The notes beneath the pieces were generated by a model. That model ran no database searches. It worked only from the letters and a program-made list of their open reading frames with translations, and was not told the DNA's origin. The translations under genes were made by a program, and so were the position numbers. This document shows, in pieces, positions 1-8,516 of a DNA stretch of 46,172 nt; position 1 is the first letter of the stretch, and each line of letters starts with the position of its first letter. The DNA is from Bacteroidales bacterium (GTDB lineage: Bacteria; Bacteroidota; Bacteroidia; Bacteroidales; UBA12170): NCBI GenBank assembly GCA_021158405.1, contig JAGGUP010000108.1, positions 1 to 46,172 on the forward strand, written 5' to 3'.

Positions 1-998
1 CTTGGGGAACTGCCGATAAATTAAATCCAACAGACAACCTAAATCCTTACGACTTAGAAGACATATTGGATTTTGGTCGTCACCGCGGTTCCGACGCCAT
101 TAGTTTTGATTACTATTTTAATTCTGAGTTTTCCCTACAAGGAGTATATATTCCGTTTTTTGAACCAGCAAATATGCCCGTTGGAATTTTTTCCAATGCA
201 CTAACACCTAATATGGAATTACCACAAGGAATGACGTTAATGGGATTTTCGGACAATGTCAATATGCCGAAATATAACTTGGAAGAAAGCTCAACAGCAG
301 GCTTAAAATTTAAAGGCTTTGCCCAAGGTTTCGATTTCTCATTGAGTTATATTTGGGGAAGAGATGGTATGCCCGTATCAACCTACAATACGTTTACTCC
401 TGTTAATTTAACTGGTGGAGTTAGCATAAGTTCCGATTTATCGTTTTACAGAACCCACATATTTGGTGCTGACTTAGCAGGAAATATTGGAGGCGTTGGC
501 GTTTGGGCCGAAGCAGCAGCATTTTTGCCCGAGAATGAAGTAATAATGACAAATGATTTATCTGCATTTTATCCATCATCACCTGTTCCCGTAACACAGG
601 ATTCAACAGTATTGAAAAAAGAAGCTTATCTTAAATTTGTAATTGGTGCTGATTATAATTTTGCTAATGGAACATATTTAAATATTCAGTACTTGCACGG
701 TTTTATGAACGAAAGAGGCAGGGATAATCTAAACGATTATTTCTTTGTTCAACTAGAGCGAAAATTCTTTGATGACAAATTAAAACTAGTTCCATTAGCA
801 GGCGGATTTATTGTTTCCGACTGGAATGATCTGGAAAATAATTATGCCTTGGTTTATGTTCCTAAAATCTCATATATGGCAACAGATAATGCTGAAATAA
901 CACTCTCAACTGCTTTGTTTTACGGTAAGGGAGATAATATGTTTGCCAACCTGTCTGACTACAATATGATAATGTTAAAGGTGAAATATAGTTTTTAG
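1..998 (+). CDS. Outer-membrane porin-like beta-barrel protein, 3' part (5' end outside window)
   Basis: The frame is open from base 3, so the gene starts upstream of the window; the visible part is about 331 residues. It begins WGTADKLNPTDNLNP, the kind of segment found near the N-terminal part of Bacteroidota outer-membrane channel proteins. It continues with alternating aromatic and polar stretches typical of beta strands and ends in KVKYSF, with the terminal aromatic residue usual for outer-membrane barrels. Role inferred: outer-membrane channel or transport protein; substrate unknown. A decayed relative of its last third lies at 12150-12484, with 61 of 84 aligned residues identical by my count. 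The TTG at 66 is internal and not the start. Exact family not determined. Confidence 0.7.
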   Translation, partial: WGTADKLNPTDNLNPYDLEDILDFGRHRGSDAISFDYYFNSEFSLQGVYIPFFEPANMPVGIFSNALTPNMELPQGMTLMGFSDNVNMPKYNLEESSTAGLKFKGFAQGFDFSLSYIWGRDGMPVSTYNTFTPVNLTGGVSISSDLSFYRTHIFGADLAGNIGGVGVWAEAAAFLPENEVIMTNDLSAFYPSSPVPVTQDSTVLKKEAYLKFVIGADYNFANGTYLNIQYLHGFMNERGRDNLNDYFFVQLERKFFDDKLKLVPLAGGFIVSDWNDLENNYALVYVPKISYMATDNAEITLSTALFYGKGDNMFANLSDYNMIMLKVKYSF

Positions 999-1222
999 AA
1001 AGCTTCTTGGATTGAGTAATTAAATTTCAACCTAAAACTGACTGGTGTAATGCCCCTATAATTAAGAAACAAGTAATATTTCAATGGCACAAGAAGATGC
1101 CAATAATAAATGACTATCTTTAGAAAGATATTTAATTATTGAAACATATCAATTCTACAAAAATAAAATAGGATTCATAAAGTATTTTACAAAAAAAATA
1201 AATATATTTAAAGCTTTATAAG

Positions 1223-2107
1223 ATGAAAAAAAATGTAGCATTAGTGTTATCAGGTGGTGGAGCAAGAGGAATTGCACACATTGGTGTAATTGAAGAATTA
1301 GAAAAACAAGGATTTGAAATTAAATCTATTTCAGGCACTTCTATGGGAGCCCTGGTTGGCGGTATTTATGCTACAGGAAAGATGCAAGAGTATAAAAACT
1401 GGATGTACACATTAAACAAATTAGAAGTCTTTAATCTTGTTGATTTTAATATTGGCATTCAAGGACTTATTAAAGGAGACAGGGTATTTAAGAAAATGAA
1501 AGAATTTATTCCTGATAGGAATATTGAAGACTTAGAAATACCTTATGCTGCCGTAGCCGCTGATATTATTAACAACAAAGAAGTAGTTTTTACAGAGGGA
1601 AGTGTTTATAATGCCGTTCGAGCATCCGTTGCAATTCCTACAGTATTTACGCCTGTTAAAACAGATGAAGGATTATTGGTAGATGGTGGAGTTGTAAACA
1701 ATATCCCCGTTAACCGCGTAAAAAGAACTCCTGATGATATTTTAGTTGTTGTAAATGTTAGTGCACATATTCCTGTTTATAAACCTATAATATCAGAAAA
1801 AGAACGCGACAGAAAGGAGTCGGTATACCAAAAGAAAGTAAGTGAATTTAAAAACCACTTGCAAAAAATCAACCCCTTAAATAATGATAAAAAAATTGGT
1901 TATTTCGACCTAATTAATAAAACCATTAACCTAATGATTTATCATAATGCATATGTATCGTTTGAACAACAACCTCCAGATATAATGATTGAGGTATCTC
2001 ATAATTCTTGTGGCACTATGGATTTTTACAAAGCCGAAGAAATGGTAGAAATAGGAAGATATGCCGCCATTAGAAGCCTTGACAAGTATAATAAGAAATT
2101 GGTATAA
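1223..2107 (+). CDS. Patatin-like phospholipase, cytoplasmic (RssA/YlbK type)
   Basis: This 294-residue patatin-fold serine hydrolase, expected to cleave acyl chains from phospholipids or other acyl lipids, shows every family landmark. The oxyanion loop GGGARG is at residues 11-16, the nucleophile elbow GTSMG at 38-42 (Ser40), and the catalytic Asp154 sits in DGG 154-156. There is no signal peptide, so it should act in the cytoplasm or on the inner face of the membrane. It is the first gene of a probable operon with a second, exported patatin (47 bases later) and a Crp/Fnr regulator. The two patatins are close paralogues from a tandem duplication. The natural substrate cannot be read from sequence. 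Confidence 0.9.
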   Translation: MKKNVALVLSGGGARGIAHIGVIEELEKQGFEIKSISGTSMGALVGGIYATGKMQEYKNWMYTLNKLEVFNLVDFNIGIQGLIKGDRVFKKMKEFIPDRNIEDLEIPYAAVAADIINNKEVVFTEGSVYNAVRASVAIPTVFTPVKTDEGLLVDGGVVNNIPVNRVKRTPDDILVVVNVSAHIPVYKPIISEKERDRKESVYQKKVSEFKNHLQKINPLNNDKKIGYFDLINKTINLMIYHNAYVSFEQQPPDIMIEVSHNSCGTMDFYKAEEMVEIGRYAAIRSLDKYNKKLV

Positions 2108-2154
2108 AGAACTGTAATTCTCAAAATTAAAAATCACCATTAATAAGTAGACGT

Positions 2155-3243
2155 ATGAAGTATAACATATTACTGATAAGCACACTGCTTCTCCTATTAG
2201 GGATGAAAGCATTACAGGCGCAAGAGGTACAGCAATCTCAAAAAAAAATTAACACTGTCGAAATTGTAGGGGACACAAACCTTAATTATTATGTTTATCC
2301 AAACTCAAGCTCTAAAGACACTTCCTTGCTACTTAATTTAGATAATGAAAACACAAAACCGAATAATACAAAGAAAAAAGTAGCATTAGTATTATCCGGT
2401 GGAGGGGCAAGAGGAATTGCACACATAGGAGTAATTGAAGAACTGGAAAAACAAGGCTACGAAATTGTTTCAATATCAGGAACTTCTATGGGAGCTCTTG
2501 TAGGTGCTGTTTATGCTCTTGGAAAAATGGAAGAGTTTAAAAACTGGATATACACTATGGATAAATTAGACACCTTCAAATTTATTGACTTTTCATTCAG
2601 TTCACAAGGATTAGTAAAAGGGGATAAAGTTTTAAAAAAGATGAAAGAATTTATTCCTGATAGAAATATTGAAGACTTAAAAATTAATTATTCAGCCACA
2701 GCTACAGATATTACAAATAAGAAAGAAGTGGTTTTTACAAAAGGAAGTATTTATGAGGCGGTAAGAGCATCTGTTGCGATACCTACTGTGTTTACCCCTG
2801 TAAAAATGGGAAACTCCCTGCTTGTAGATGGAGGCGTTATGAATCCTGTTCCTATTAATCATGTGAAAAGAACCAAAGGTGATATATTAATTGTTGTTCA
2901 TGTAAATGCTGAAATCCCTGTATTTAAGCCACCTATTACAATAGACGAAGAAAATAAAAGACAATCAAAATATCAAAAAAATATTGATACGTTTCAAAAT
3001 GAATTTAATTCTAAAACGAAAAACGAAAAATTAGGATATTTTAAACTTATTAATAAAACAGTAGGTTTACTCACCTATCAAATATCAAAAATGACGATAG
3101 AAAAATATCCGCCAGACATTTTAATAAATGTATCCAGAGAATCGTGTGATGTTTTTGATTTCTATAAAGCAGAAGAATTAGTTGAAATTGGTCAGCATGC
3201 AGCTATTAACAGCCTAAAAGAGTATAGCAATAAACTAGATTAG
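2155..3243 (+). CDS. Patatin-like phospholipase with signal peptide
   Basis: At 362 residues this is the previous gene plus an N-terminal extension. Residues 1-22 look like a signal peptide (hydrophobic run ISTLLLLLGMKAL, then QAQ), followed by a polar linker to about residue 74. The patatin domain follows with GGGARG at 82-87, Ser111 in GTSMG and Asp225 in DGG, so it should be active. It presumably works in the periplasm or at the outer membrane, whereas its paralogue lacks an export signal. It ends one base before the start of the regulator gene, implying co-transcription. It is not a two-domain PlpD-type protein, because no barrel domain follows the patatin domain. Confidence 0.9.
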   Translation: MKYNILLISTLLLLLGMKALQAQEVQQSQKKINTVEIVGDTNLNYYVYPNSSSKDTSLLLNLDNENTKPNNTKKKVALVLSGGGARGIAHIGVIEELEKQGYEIVSISGTSMGALVGAVYALGKMEEFKNWIYTMDKLDTFKFIDFSFSSQGLVKGDKVLKKMKEFIPDRNIEDLKINYSATATDITNKKEVVFTKGSIYEAVRASVAIPTVFTPVKMGNSLLVDGGVMNPVPINHVKRTKGDILIVVHVNAEIPVFKPPITIDEENKRQSKYQKNIDTFQNEFNSKTKNEKLGYFKLINKTVGLLTYQISKMTIEKYPPDILINVSRESCDVFDFYKAEELVEIGQHAAINSLKEYSNKLD

Positions 3244-3244
3244 A

Positions 3245-3961
3245 ATGGAAAAAGAAACCACAAATTATTCCTATTACTTTAATACTCTCAAGCAGTCTCC
3301 AATCTTCTCTGAAGTTGAGGATGATGTTTTACATAAAATCTTAAGAATGTTTCATAGCAAAAAATATCTTAAAGATAATTATCCGCTAACATCTGAGTCA
3401 ACCATGTATAATATTTATGTGATAATTTCTGGAAGAGTGGAAATATCAGTAATGAATTTTGACACGGATAGAGAATATATCATTGACATCCTTGGACCGG
3501 GAGATATCTATGATGTAATATGTTTACTTGACAAAAAAGAACATGATATTATTGCCACTGCATTGGATGACATGGAGTTATTAGTAGCTCCTATTAAAGA
3601 GGCAAGGGAATGGTTATATACACATCCTGATTTTAATAAAGCACTGTTGCCTTATCTGGGGAAACAACTACGACATTTTGAAGAATCTGCTTCTGATCTT
3701 GTACTATATGATACATGGACAAGATTAGTTAAACTAATTTTAAGAAATACTGACAATGATACAGGAAAGTTATCACTAATCAACAATCTTTCACATGAAC
3801 AGATTGCTAAAATGATTGGCAGCGCACGAAATGTTGTCAACCGCCATATTCAAGATTTAAAAAACAGTCAACTGTTATCGGTACAAAGGAAAAGCCTTGA
3901 AATAAATAATATTCATAAATTGATAGAAGAATTTAAAAGACGGAATCCTTTTCTTATATAA
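3245..3961 (+). CDS. Crp/Fnr-family transcriptional regulator
   Basis: This 238-residue protein has a cyclic-nucleotide-binding-like beta domain at about 20-135, a dimerisation helix, and a C-terminal winged helix with a recognition region around 183-205 (LSHEQIAKMIGSARNVVNRH), typical of Crp/Fnr HTH domains. Only one cysteine (C93) is visible, so it cannot carry the Fnr-type four-cysteine iron-sulfur cluster; the signal is more likely a small ligand or haem. It is the last gene of the patatin operon. A near-identical putative operator and promoter lies upstream of the next three transcription units (4038-4095, 6770-6827, 8438-8485), which makes this protein the natural candidate regulator. 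That link is inference. Confidence 0.9.
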   Translation: MEKETTNYSYYFNTLKQSPIFSEVEDDVLHKILRMFHSKKYLKDNYPLTSESTMYNIYVIISGRVEISVMNFDTDREYIIDILGPGDIYDVICLLDKKEHDIIATALDDMELLVAPIKEAREWLYTHPDFNKALLPYLGKQLRHFEESASDLVLYDTWTRLVKLILRNTDNDTGKLSLINNLSHEQIAKMIGSARNVVNRHIQDLKNSQLLSVQRKSLEINNIHKLIEEFKRRNPFLI

Positions 3962-4037
3962 ATGCAATTTATTCAAAACTAAGATATAATTTTCACTCTT
4001 CCGCTTTTCTCATATTCCGCATCAATATTGTATTTAT

Positions 4038-4095
4038 TAAATTCTTGTTGTGCAACTTAGGTGGTAGTTGATGATATCAAGTTACTATATTTTTG
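4038..4095 (+). promoter_or_regulatory. Shared operator-promoter cassette, copy 1 (EcsC/glycosyltransferase/flippase unit)
   Basis: Bases 4038-4072 are identical over 35 bases to 6770-6804. The core 4048-4072 contains an inverted repeat, CAACT (4053-4057) and AGTTG (4066-4070) with 8 bases between, and a second small palindrome GTTG-TG-CAAC just upstream (4047-4056). The downstream arm contains the TTG that would serve as -33 element. It is followed after exactly 17 bases by the -7 box TATTTTTG (4088-4095). The operator centre falls about 38-41 bases before the expected transcription start, the position of a class II Crp activator site. Confidence 0.75.
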
Positions 4096-4113
4096 TATTA
4101 CAATAAATTAGAT

Positions 4114-4911
4114 ATGATTAGAAGCAATAAGTTAACGAAAGCAGATAAAGAAGAACTAAAAATAGCAAAAGCTTTATTAGAAAATCCCGGAATTACAGCT
4201 AAGATTACTAATCTTATTGGAAAACCAATTGAGAAGGGATTTGATGTGTTACCTTTTGGTTGGCGTAACAAAATAGGAAGTGTTACAACCAAAACAATGC
4301 TTAAAATTGCCGAAGGCACATTATTAACAATGAAAGATATTCCAAAGGAAAATACTTCTAATGTTTGGCACAAATTAGGCGTAGCAGCATCGGGTGGCTT
4401 TGGCGGATTTTTCGGAATTTCAGCTTTAGCAATTGAATTACCAATATCAACTTCAATTATGTTACGCTCGATTACAGATATAGCAAGGTCTCAAGGAGAA
4501 AAAATTAATACTACGGAATCAAAATTAGCCTGTTTAGAAGTTTTTGCTTTTGGTGGCAAGACTAAATCTGATGATGGTGTAGATACTGGGTATTTCTTTG
4601 TTCGTTCTGCATTAGCAAGGTCAATAGCAGAAACCAATGAATTTATTGCAACGAGAGGAATAGCCAAAGAAGGTTCGCCTGTTTTATTAAGATTTATAGC
4701 AAACATCGCTCAAAGATTTGGGGTTCAAATAGGAGAAAAAGCCGCCGCACAAGCAATGCCAATAATTGGAGCTGCTGGCGGAGCTTTAATTAATACAATG
4801 TTTATCGACCATTTTCAAGATATGGCAAAAGGACATTTTATAATAAGAAAACTGGAAAGAAAATATGATGCAGAATTTATTAAACAATCGTATAATGAAT
4901 TATTGAAATGA
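4114..4911 (+). CDS. EcsC-family protein
   Basis: This 265-residue protein resembles the EcsC family. It has a charged N-terminal helical part, then a glycine-rich hydrophobic stretch (GGFGGFFGISALAIELP, about residues 90-106), an ELPIST segment and a second glycine/alanine-rich hydrophobic stretch near residue 220, ending in a charged tail. The family is poorly understood; members are linked to membrane-associated functions. I start at the ATG at 4114 because the upstream in-frame TTG at 4093 lies inside the -7 box. It is the first gene of a unit with the glycosyltransferase 40 bases downstream and the flippase-like gene after it. Function unknown. Confidence 0.75.
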   Translation: MIRSNKLTKADKEELKIAKALLENPGITAKITNLIGKPIEKGFDVLPFGWRNKIGSVTTKTMLKIAEGTLLTMKDIPKENTSNVWHKLGVAASGGFGGFFGISALAIELPISTSIMLRSITDIARSQGEKINTTESKLACLEVFAFGGKTKSDDGVDTGYFFVRSALARSIAETNEFIATRGIAKEGSPVLLRFIANIAQRFGVQIGEKAAAQAMPIIGAAGGALINTMFIDHFQDMAKGHFIIRKLERKYDAEFIKQSYNELLK

Positions 4912-4951
4912 AATAAAACAATTTATAATTACATACTAAAATTTTAACACT

Positions 4952-5728
4952 ATGAAAAAGAAAGTAAGTATTGTTATTTGTACTTTCAATGAAGAAAAAA
5001 CCATTGAAAATGTAGTTAGAAAATGTAGCGAGTATAATCCAGAAAGTGAGATTATAGTTTTTGATGATAGTTCTAAAGACAAAACTGAAGAAATTTTAAA
5101 AAATCTTAATAAGGAAATCTCTTTTAATAATATCTGCTTATCCGAAAATAAGGGCAAAAGCAATGCTATGGTAGTGGGAGTTGAAAATGCCCAAAACGAA
5201 GTGATTTTATTTTTTGATGCAGATATTTCGGATATTAAAGAAGAGCATTTCAGGCAACTGTTAAATCCCATTATTGATGAAAATCCAGAAGCGGATATGA
5301 TACTTGGAATACCTTCCGAAACACTTATTGATTATAGAGTAAATCCCTTTAAAAGCCTTACGGGTGAGCGAGCATTACTAAAAAAGGATATTGAGCCAAT
5401 TCTTGAGAATATCCGAGATATACGGTTTGGGGTAGAAACCTATATAAATCTTTATTTTCAAGCACATGGAAAAAGGATCAAATATACGCTGTTAGATGGT
5501 TTAACACATCCAACTAAGTATGACAAGACTTCGCCAACCAAGGCAACGAAAGAGTTTATAAGCGAGGGCCAGGAAATAGCCGTTACACTATTAAAAAATT
5601 ATGACCTAATCACGAAAAGAATAAACAACTCACTTGATAAGCATAGTAAAAAAATTACGGTTTCAGTGAAAAAGCTTCAGAGCGAATTAAATGATAAAAT
5701 TCAGACTCTATTAAGAAACAATGGATAA
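4952..5728 (+). CDS. Family 2 glycosyltransferase (dolichyl-phosphate-sugar synthase type)
   Basis: The 258-residue GT2 protein opens with the nucleotide-binding beta strand VSIVICTFNEEKTIENV, has FDDSSKDKT near 38-45, and the metal-binding DAD motif at 89-91 in LFFDADISD. The C-terminal part (about 200-258) is helical and charged, with no obvious membrane segments, so it is a soluble or peripheral enzyme. Enzymes of this type move a sugar from a nucleotide donor to a lipid phosphate or a glycolipid. The gene overlaps the next one by 8 bases. Pairing with a flippase-like membrane protein suggests it builds a lipid-linked sugar that is then exported. The exact sugar and acceptor are unknown. 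Confidence 0.85.
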   Translation: MKKKVSIVICTFNEEKTIENVVRKCSEYNPESEIIVFDDSSKDKTEEILKNLNKEISFNNICLSENKGKSNAMVVGVENAQNEVILFFDADISDIKEEHFRQLLNPIIDENPEADMILGIPSETLIDYRVNPFKSLTGERALLKKDIEPILENIRDIRFGVETYINLYFQAHGKRIKYTLLDGLTHPTKYDKTSPTKATKEFISEGQEIAVTLLKNYDLITKRINNSLDKHSKKITVSVKKLQSELNDKIQTLLRNNG

Positions 5729-6689
5729 AAAAAGCACTTATCAATCCATATTATTTTTTTTAATAGGGCTTGGGCTCATTTGGCTTGTATTTAGAGGTAC
5801 TGATATAGAACAGCTTAAAAATGAACTGTACAGGATTAGTTGGTTATGGGTTGGCGTTTCTGTTGGATTAAATTTGTTAAGTCAGCTGGTTAGGGCATAT
5901 AGATGGAAAACATTGTTTGTCCCATTGGAATATTCACCGAAATTCTATAATTTGTTTTTATCAATGCTTATTCTTGCTTTTACTAACCAAATTATACCTC
6001 GTGGAGGAGAAATTGCACGATTGGGTGTTGTGAATAAATACGAGAAAATACCTTTGTCAACATTAGTTGGAATAGCACTGATTGAACGTTTAACTGACTT
6101 AATTATTCTGATTCTGATTTTTATAATTCTATTGATTTGGCAATTTCCATTGATTCAAAGAATTATTGATTTACCACAAGTAAATTTACTAGATGTTAGT
6201 CTTTATAATATTTTGATAATTTCGGGAATTACTATCATTAGTTTGGTGATTTTGTATTTTATAATCAGGAAATATAGAAATAAGATTAAGAAGATAAAAG
6301 AAGAATTACGCGAGGGTTTTACATCTATTTATCATATAAAAAACAAATTTCTTTACTTTACACAATCTATTCTTATTTATGTGCTTTGGTTTCTTATGCT
6401 TTATGTGCTCTTTCTGGCATATCCCCCAACACAGCATTTAGGCTTTACAGCAGCAGCATTCACTTTTGGATTAGCAACTTTAGCATTTCTGCTACCGGTT
6501 CAGGCAGGAATGGGTGCATGGCATTTTGTTGTAATACAATGTCTTTTATTATTTGGAGTTGAAAATGATGTGGGAAAAGTGTTCTCGTTAATGGCACATT
6601 CAGCTACTAATCATGTTTACCTTATTACAGGAATAATTGCTTTAGTCTTGTTGCCTATTGTAAATTATAAAAAGAGTAAATCCAGATAA
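5721..6689 (+). CDS. Flippase-like membrane protein (LPG synthase TM / UPF0104 family)
   Basis: The 322-residue protein has about seven or eight hydrophobic segments. Conserved family features include RAYRWKTLF after the second segment, NQIIPRGGEIARLGVV near residue 90-105, and the C-terminal PVQAGMGAWHF segment with following helices. It belongs to the family that includes the membrane domain of lysyl-phosphatidylglycerol synthase and AglD, associated with lipid flipping or lipid glycosylation. It lacks the cytoplasmic lysyl-transferase domain of MprF, so it is not MprF. The start overlaps the glycosyltransferase gene, indicating translational coupling. Confidence 0.85.
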   Translation: MDKKSTYQSILFFLIGLGLIWLVFRGTDIEQLKNELYRISWLWVGVSVGLNLLSQLVRAYRWKTLFVPLEYSPKFYNLFLSMLILAFTNQIIPRGGEIARLGVVNKYEKIPLSTLVGIALIERLTDLIILILIFIILLIWQFPLIQRIIDLPQVNLLDVSLYNILIISGITIISLVILYFIIRKYRNKIKKIKEELREGFTSIYHIKNKFLYFTQSILIYVLWFLMLYVLFLAYPPTQHLGFTAAAFTFGLATLAFLLPVQAGMGAWHFVVIQCLLLFGVENDVGKVFSLMAHSATNHVYLITGIIALVLLPIVNYKKSKSR

Positions 6690-6769
6690 GTATAATTGTA
6701 ATCTTGTCAAAACTATTTCATTATTTTCTCCACCCCATTTTAAGCAATATCAATAAAAAAAATTTGAAA

Positions 6770-6827
6770 TAAATTCTTGTTGTGCAACTTAGGTGGTAGT
6801 TGATAATTTAAACCTACCTTATCTTTG
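6770..6827 (+). promoter_or_regulatory. Shared operator-promoter cassette, copy 2 (radical SAM gene)
   Basis: Bases 6770-6804 repeat 4038-4072 exactly. The TTG of the downstream arm is at 6800-6802 and the -7 box TATCTTTG at 6820-6827, again with a 17-base spacer. Similarity with copy 3 continues past the -7 box into the start of the transcript, so the whole promoter seems duplicated. The leader to the ATG at 6870 is about 40 bases. Confidence 0.75.
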
Positions 6828-6869
6828 TACTATAATTTATTTTAATGAATCATTTATAAATTACTTAAA

Positions 6870-8309
6870 ATGAAAACAAAGGAAATTTTTTTTCAAAAAG
6901 CAGTTGAAACTATTATTTTCAACAAACATCTCAGACCTATTGCTACCAAGCAATTAGACAATTATGTGTTTAATAAATTCTCGAAAGATAGCGGTTTTGC
7001 AACTTATGATGAAAGGATGATAAGATATCAGTTTTATTCTGCTATACTAAACATTGCTGAAAAGAACTTAGAAAAAGGATATTATTCTAAAGCCGGAATG
7101 AAAAAGATGATTCATTCTCTAACAGGAAACAAATTTGTAATGAAATCAGATGATAAAATCGGAAACATACAAATTGAATATAAATTAAAATACGGAGAAT
7201 ATCCTCCAGGGTTTATTGTCCTATCTCCTTCACAGAGATGTAATTTGCAATGTACGGGCTGTTATGCAGGAAGCACCAACCAAACAGTATCGACGCTCCC
7301 ATATTCTGTTGTTGACAGGATAATAGGTGACGTGCATGATGTATTTGGCAGAAAGTTCGTGGTGATTAGCGGAGGTGAGCCTTTTATGTACAAAAGTGAC
7401 GATAAAACCTTATTAGATATCTTCGAAAAATATAACGATGTGTTCTTCTTGGTATATACTAACGGAACCTTAATAACACCTTCCATAGCTCAAAGGCTTT
7501 CGGAATTAGGAAATGTTACACCTGCAATATCTATAGAAGGTTATGAGCAGGAAACGGATGAACGCAGGGGTAAAGGTGTTTATAATAAAATAATGAAAGC
7601 TATGGAAAACCTGAAGAAGGCAGGTGTTCCATTTGGGATTTCGGTAACAGCAACAAGCAAAAACTATGAGCTTTTACTTAATGAGGAGTTTTACGATTAT
7701 TATTTTGAACAATTAGGCGCTTCATATATGTGGCAATTTCAATTAATGCCTATCGGACGTGGAAAAGAAACATTTGATTTGGTTGTATCTCCCGAAAAAA
7801 GAGTAGAGCTTTACAATGTCTGGAAAAAAGTATTAATTGAAAAAAAATATCCTATAGCTGATTTCTGGAACAGCGGAATAATAAGTAATGGATGTATTGC
7901 TTATGGCAGGTATAATGGGTATATATATATTGATTGGAACGGCAATATTACGCCTTGTGTTTTCGTGCCTTATTATGTTGATAATATATATAATTTATAC
8001 AAAGAAGATAAAAATCTAGGCGATGCAGTTCAATCCCAGTTTATGAAAAACGGACGTAAATGGCAACATGATCATGAAAAAACACGCAAAAATCATTTGA
8101 TGCCATGTTCGATAAGAGATCATTATAAAAATTTCAGGGAAAACATACTTACCGATGATACAAAACCGGAAGATAAACAAGCAGCCCAAGCATTAAAAGA
8201 TTCAATTTATTTTCAGACTATGGTTAAATACGATGAAGAACTAACGAAATTAACTAAAAATATAGAGGATCCCAAATATAGTGATTTGTTCCATGAAATG
8301 GAAACATAA
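6870..8309 (+). CDS. Radical SAM protein with SPASM/twitch-like C-terminal cysteines
   Basis: The 479-residue protein has an N-terminal helical extension of about 115 residues. The radical SAM core follows, with C124-C128-C131 in RCNLQCTGCYAG binding the 4Fe-4S cluster and the SAM-contacting GGEP at 168-171. A C-terminal segment holds GC342 and C363 (WNGNITPCVFVPY) plus C413, resembling an auxiliary-cluster domain of the SPASM/twitch type. Such enzymes modify peptides, proteins, sugars or, in some families, lipids. No precursor peptide gene is next to it. It is transcribed from copy 2 of the shared cassette and sits between the glycosyltransferase/flippase unit and amphipathic-helix proteins, so a lipid or envelope substrate is plausible but unproven. 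Confidence 0.85.
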   Translation: MKTKEIFFQKAVETIIFNKHLRPIATKQLDNYVFNKFSKDSGFATYDERMIRYQFYSAILNIAEKNLEKGYYSKAGMKKMIHSLTGNKFVMKSDDKIGNIQIEYKLKYGEYPPGFIVLSPSQRCNLQCTGCYAGSTNQTVSTLPYSVVDRIIGDVHDVFGRKFVVISGGEPFMYKSDDKTLLDIFEKYNDVFFLVYTNGTLITPSIAQRLSELGNVTPAISIEGYEQETDERRGKGVYNKIMKAMENLKKAGVPFGISVTATSKNYELLLNEEFYDYYFEQLGASYMWQFQLMPIGRGKETFDLVVSPEKRVELYNVWKKVLIEKKYPIADFWNSGIISNGCIAYGRYNGYIYIDWNGNITPCVFVPYYVDNIYNLYKEDKNLGDAVQSQFMKNGRKWQHDHEKTRKNHLMPCSIRDHYKNFRENILTDDTKPEDKQAAQALKDSIYFQTMVKYDEELTKLTKNIEDPKYSDLFHEMET

Positions 8310-8389
8310 TTATTAATATTTACCCCTTGTGCATTTAGCCTGAATAATTAAAACATGAATGAAAAGAAAATATTTACAATTGACTATCG

Positions 8390-8406
8390 CTGCGGCAAAA
8401 CCGCAG
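8390..8406 (+). terminator. Possible terminator hairpin after radical SAM gene
   Basis: CTGCGG (8390-8395) and CCGCAG (8401-8406) form a perfect six-pair GC stem with a five-base CAAAA loop. It is followed by TGAGTTTTGGTTTTC, T-rich but with no continuous run. It lies 80 bases after the stop and just before the next promoter, so it probably separates the two units. A weak intrinsic terminator or a transcript-end stabiliser. Confidence 0.45.
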
Positions 8407-8437
8407 TGAGTTTTGGTTTTCATTAAAAATATATTCA

Positions 8438-8485
8438 TTGTGCAACTTAGGTGGCAGTTGATGATATAAACCTATCCTATCTTTG
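8438..8485 (+). promoter_or_regulatory. Shared operator-promoter cassette, copy 3 (coiled-coil protein gene)
   Basis: The 25-base core 8438-8462 differs from copies 1 and 2 at one base only (C at 8455). The inverted repeat CAACT/AGTTG is intact, TTG is at 8458-8460, the spacer is 17 bases and the -7 box TATCTTTG is at 8478-8485. Similarity with copy 2 extends through the -7 box to about 8507. Confidence 0.75.
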
Positions 8486-8516
8486 CATTATAATTTATTC
8501 TAATAAAGAAAATAAA

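Noticed and set aside
1026-1222. A fourth copy of the operator upstream of the patatin operon
   Set aside because: CAACCTAAAACTGAC near 1030 shares only a few bases with the core, and the nearby TATCTTTA (1115-1122) lacks a matching -33 element.
4038-4095. Riboswitch or attenuator reading of the repeated 25-base core
   Set aside because: All three copies lie upstream of the -7 box, so the element is not transcribed; it fits a DNA-binding site.
4093-4113. TTG start for the EcsC-like gene
   Set aside because: The TTG overlaps the -7 box; ATG 4114 follows at a plausible distance.
8451-8516. Upstream in-frame GTG extension of the soluble coiled-coil gene
   Set aside because: It lies inside the operator and before the -7 box, so it cannot be on the transcript; ATG 8517 is chosen.
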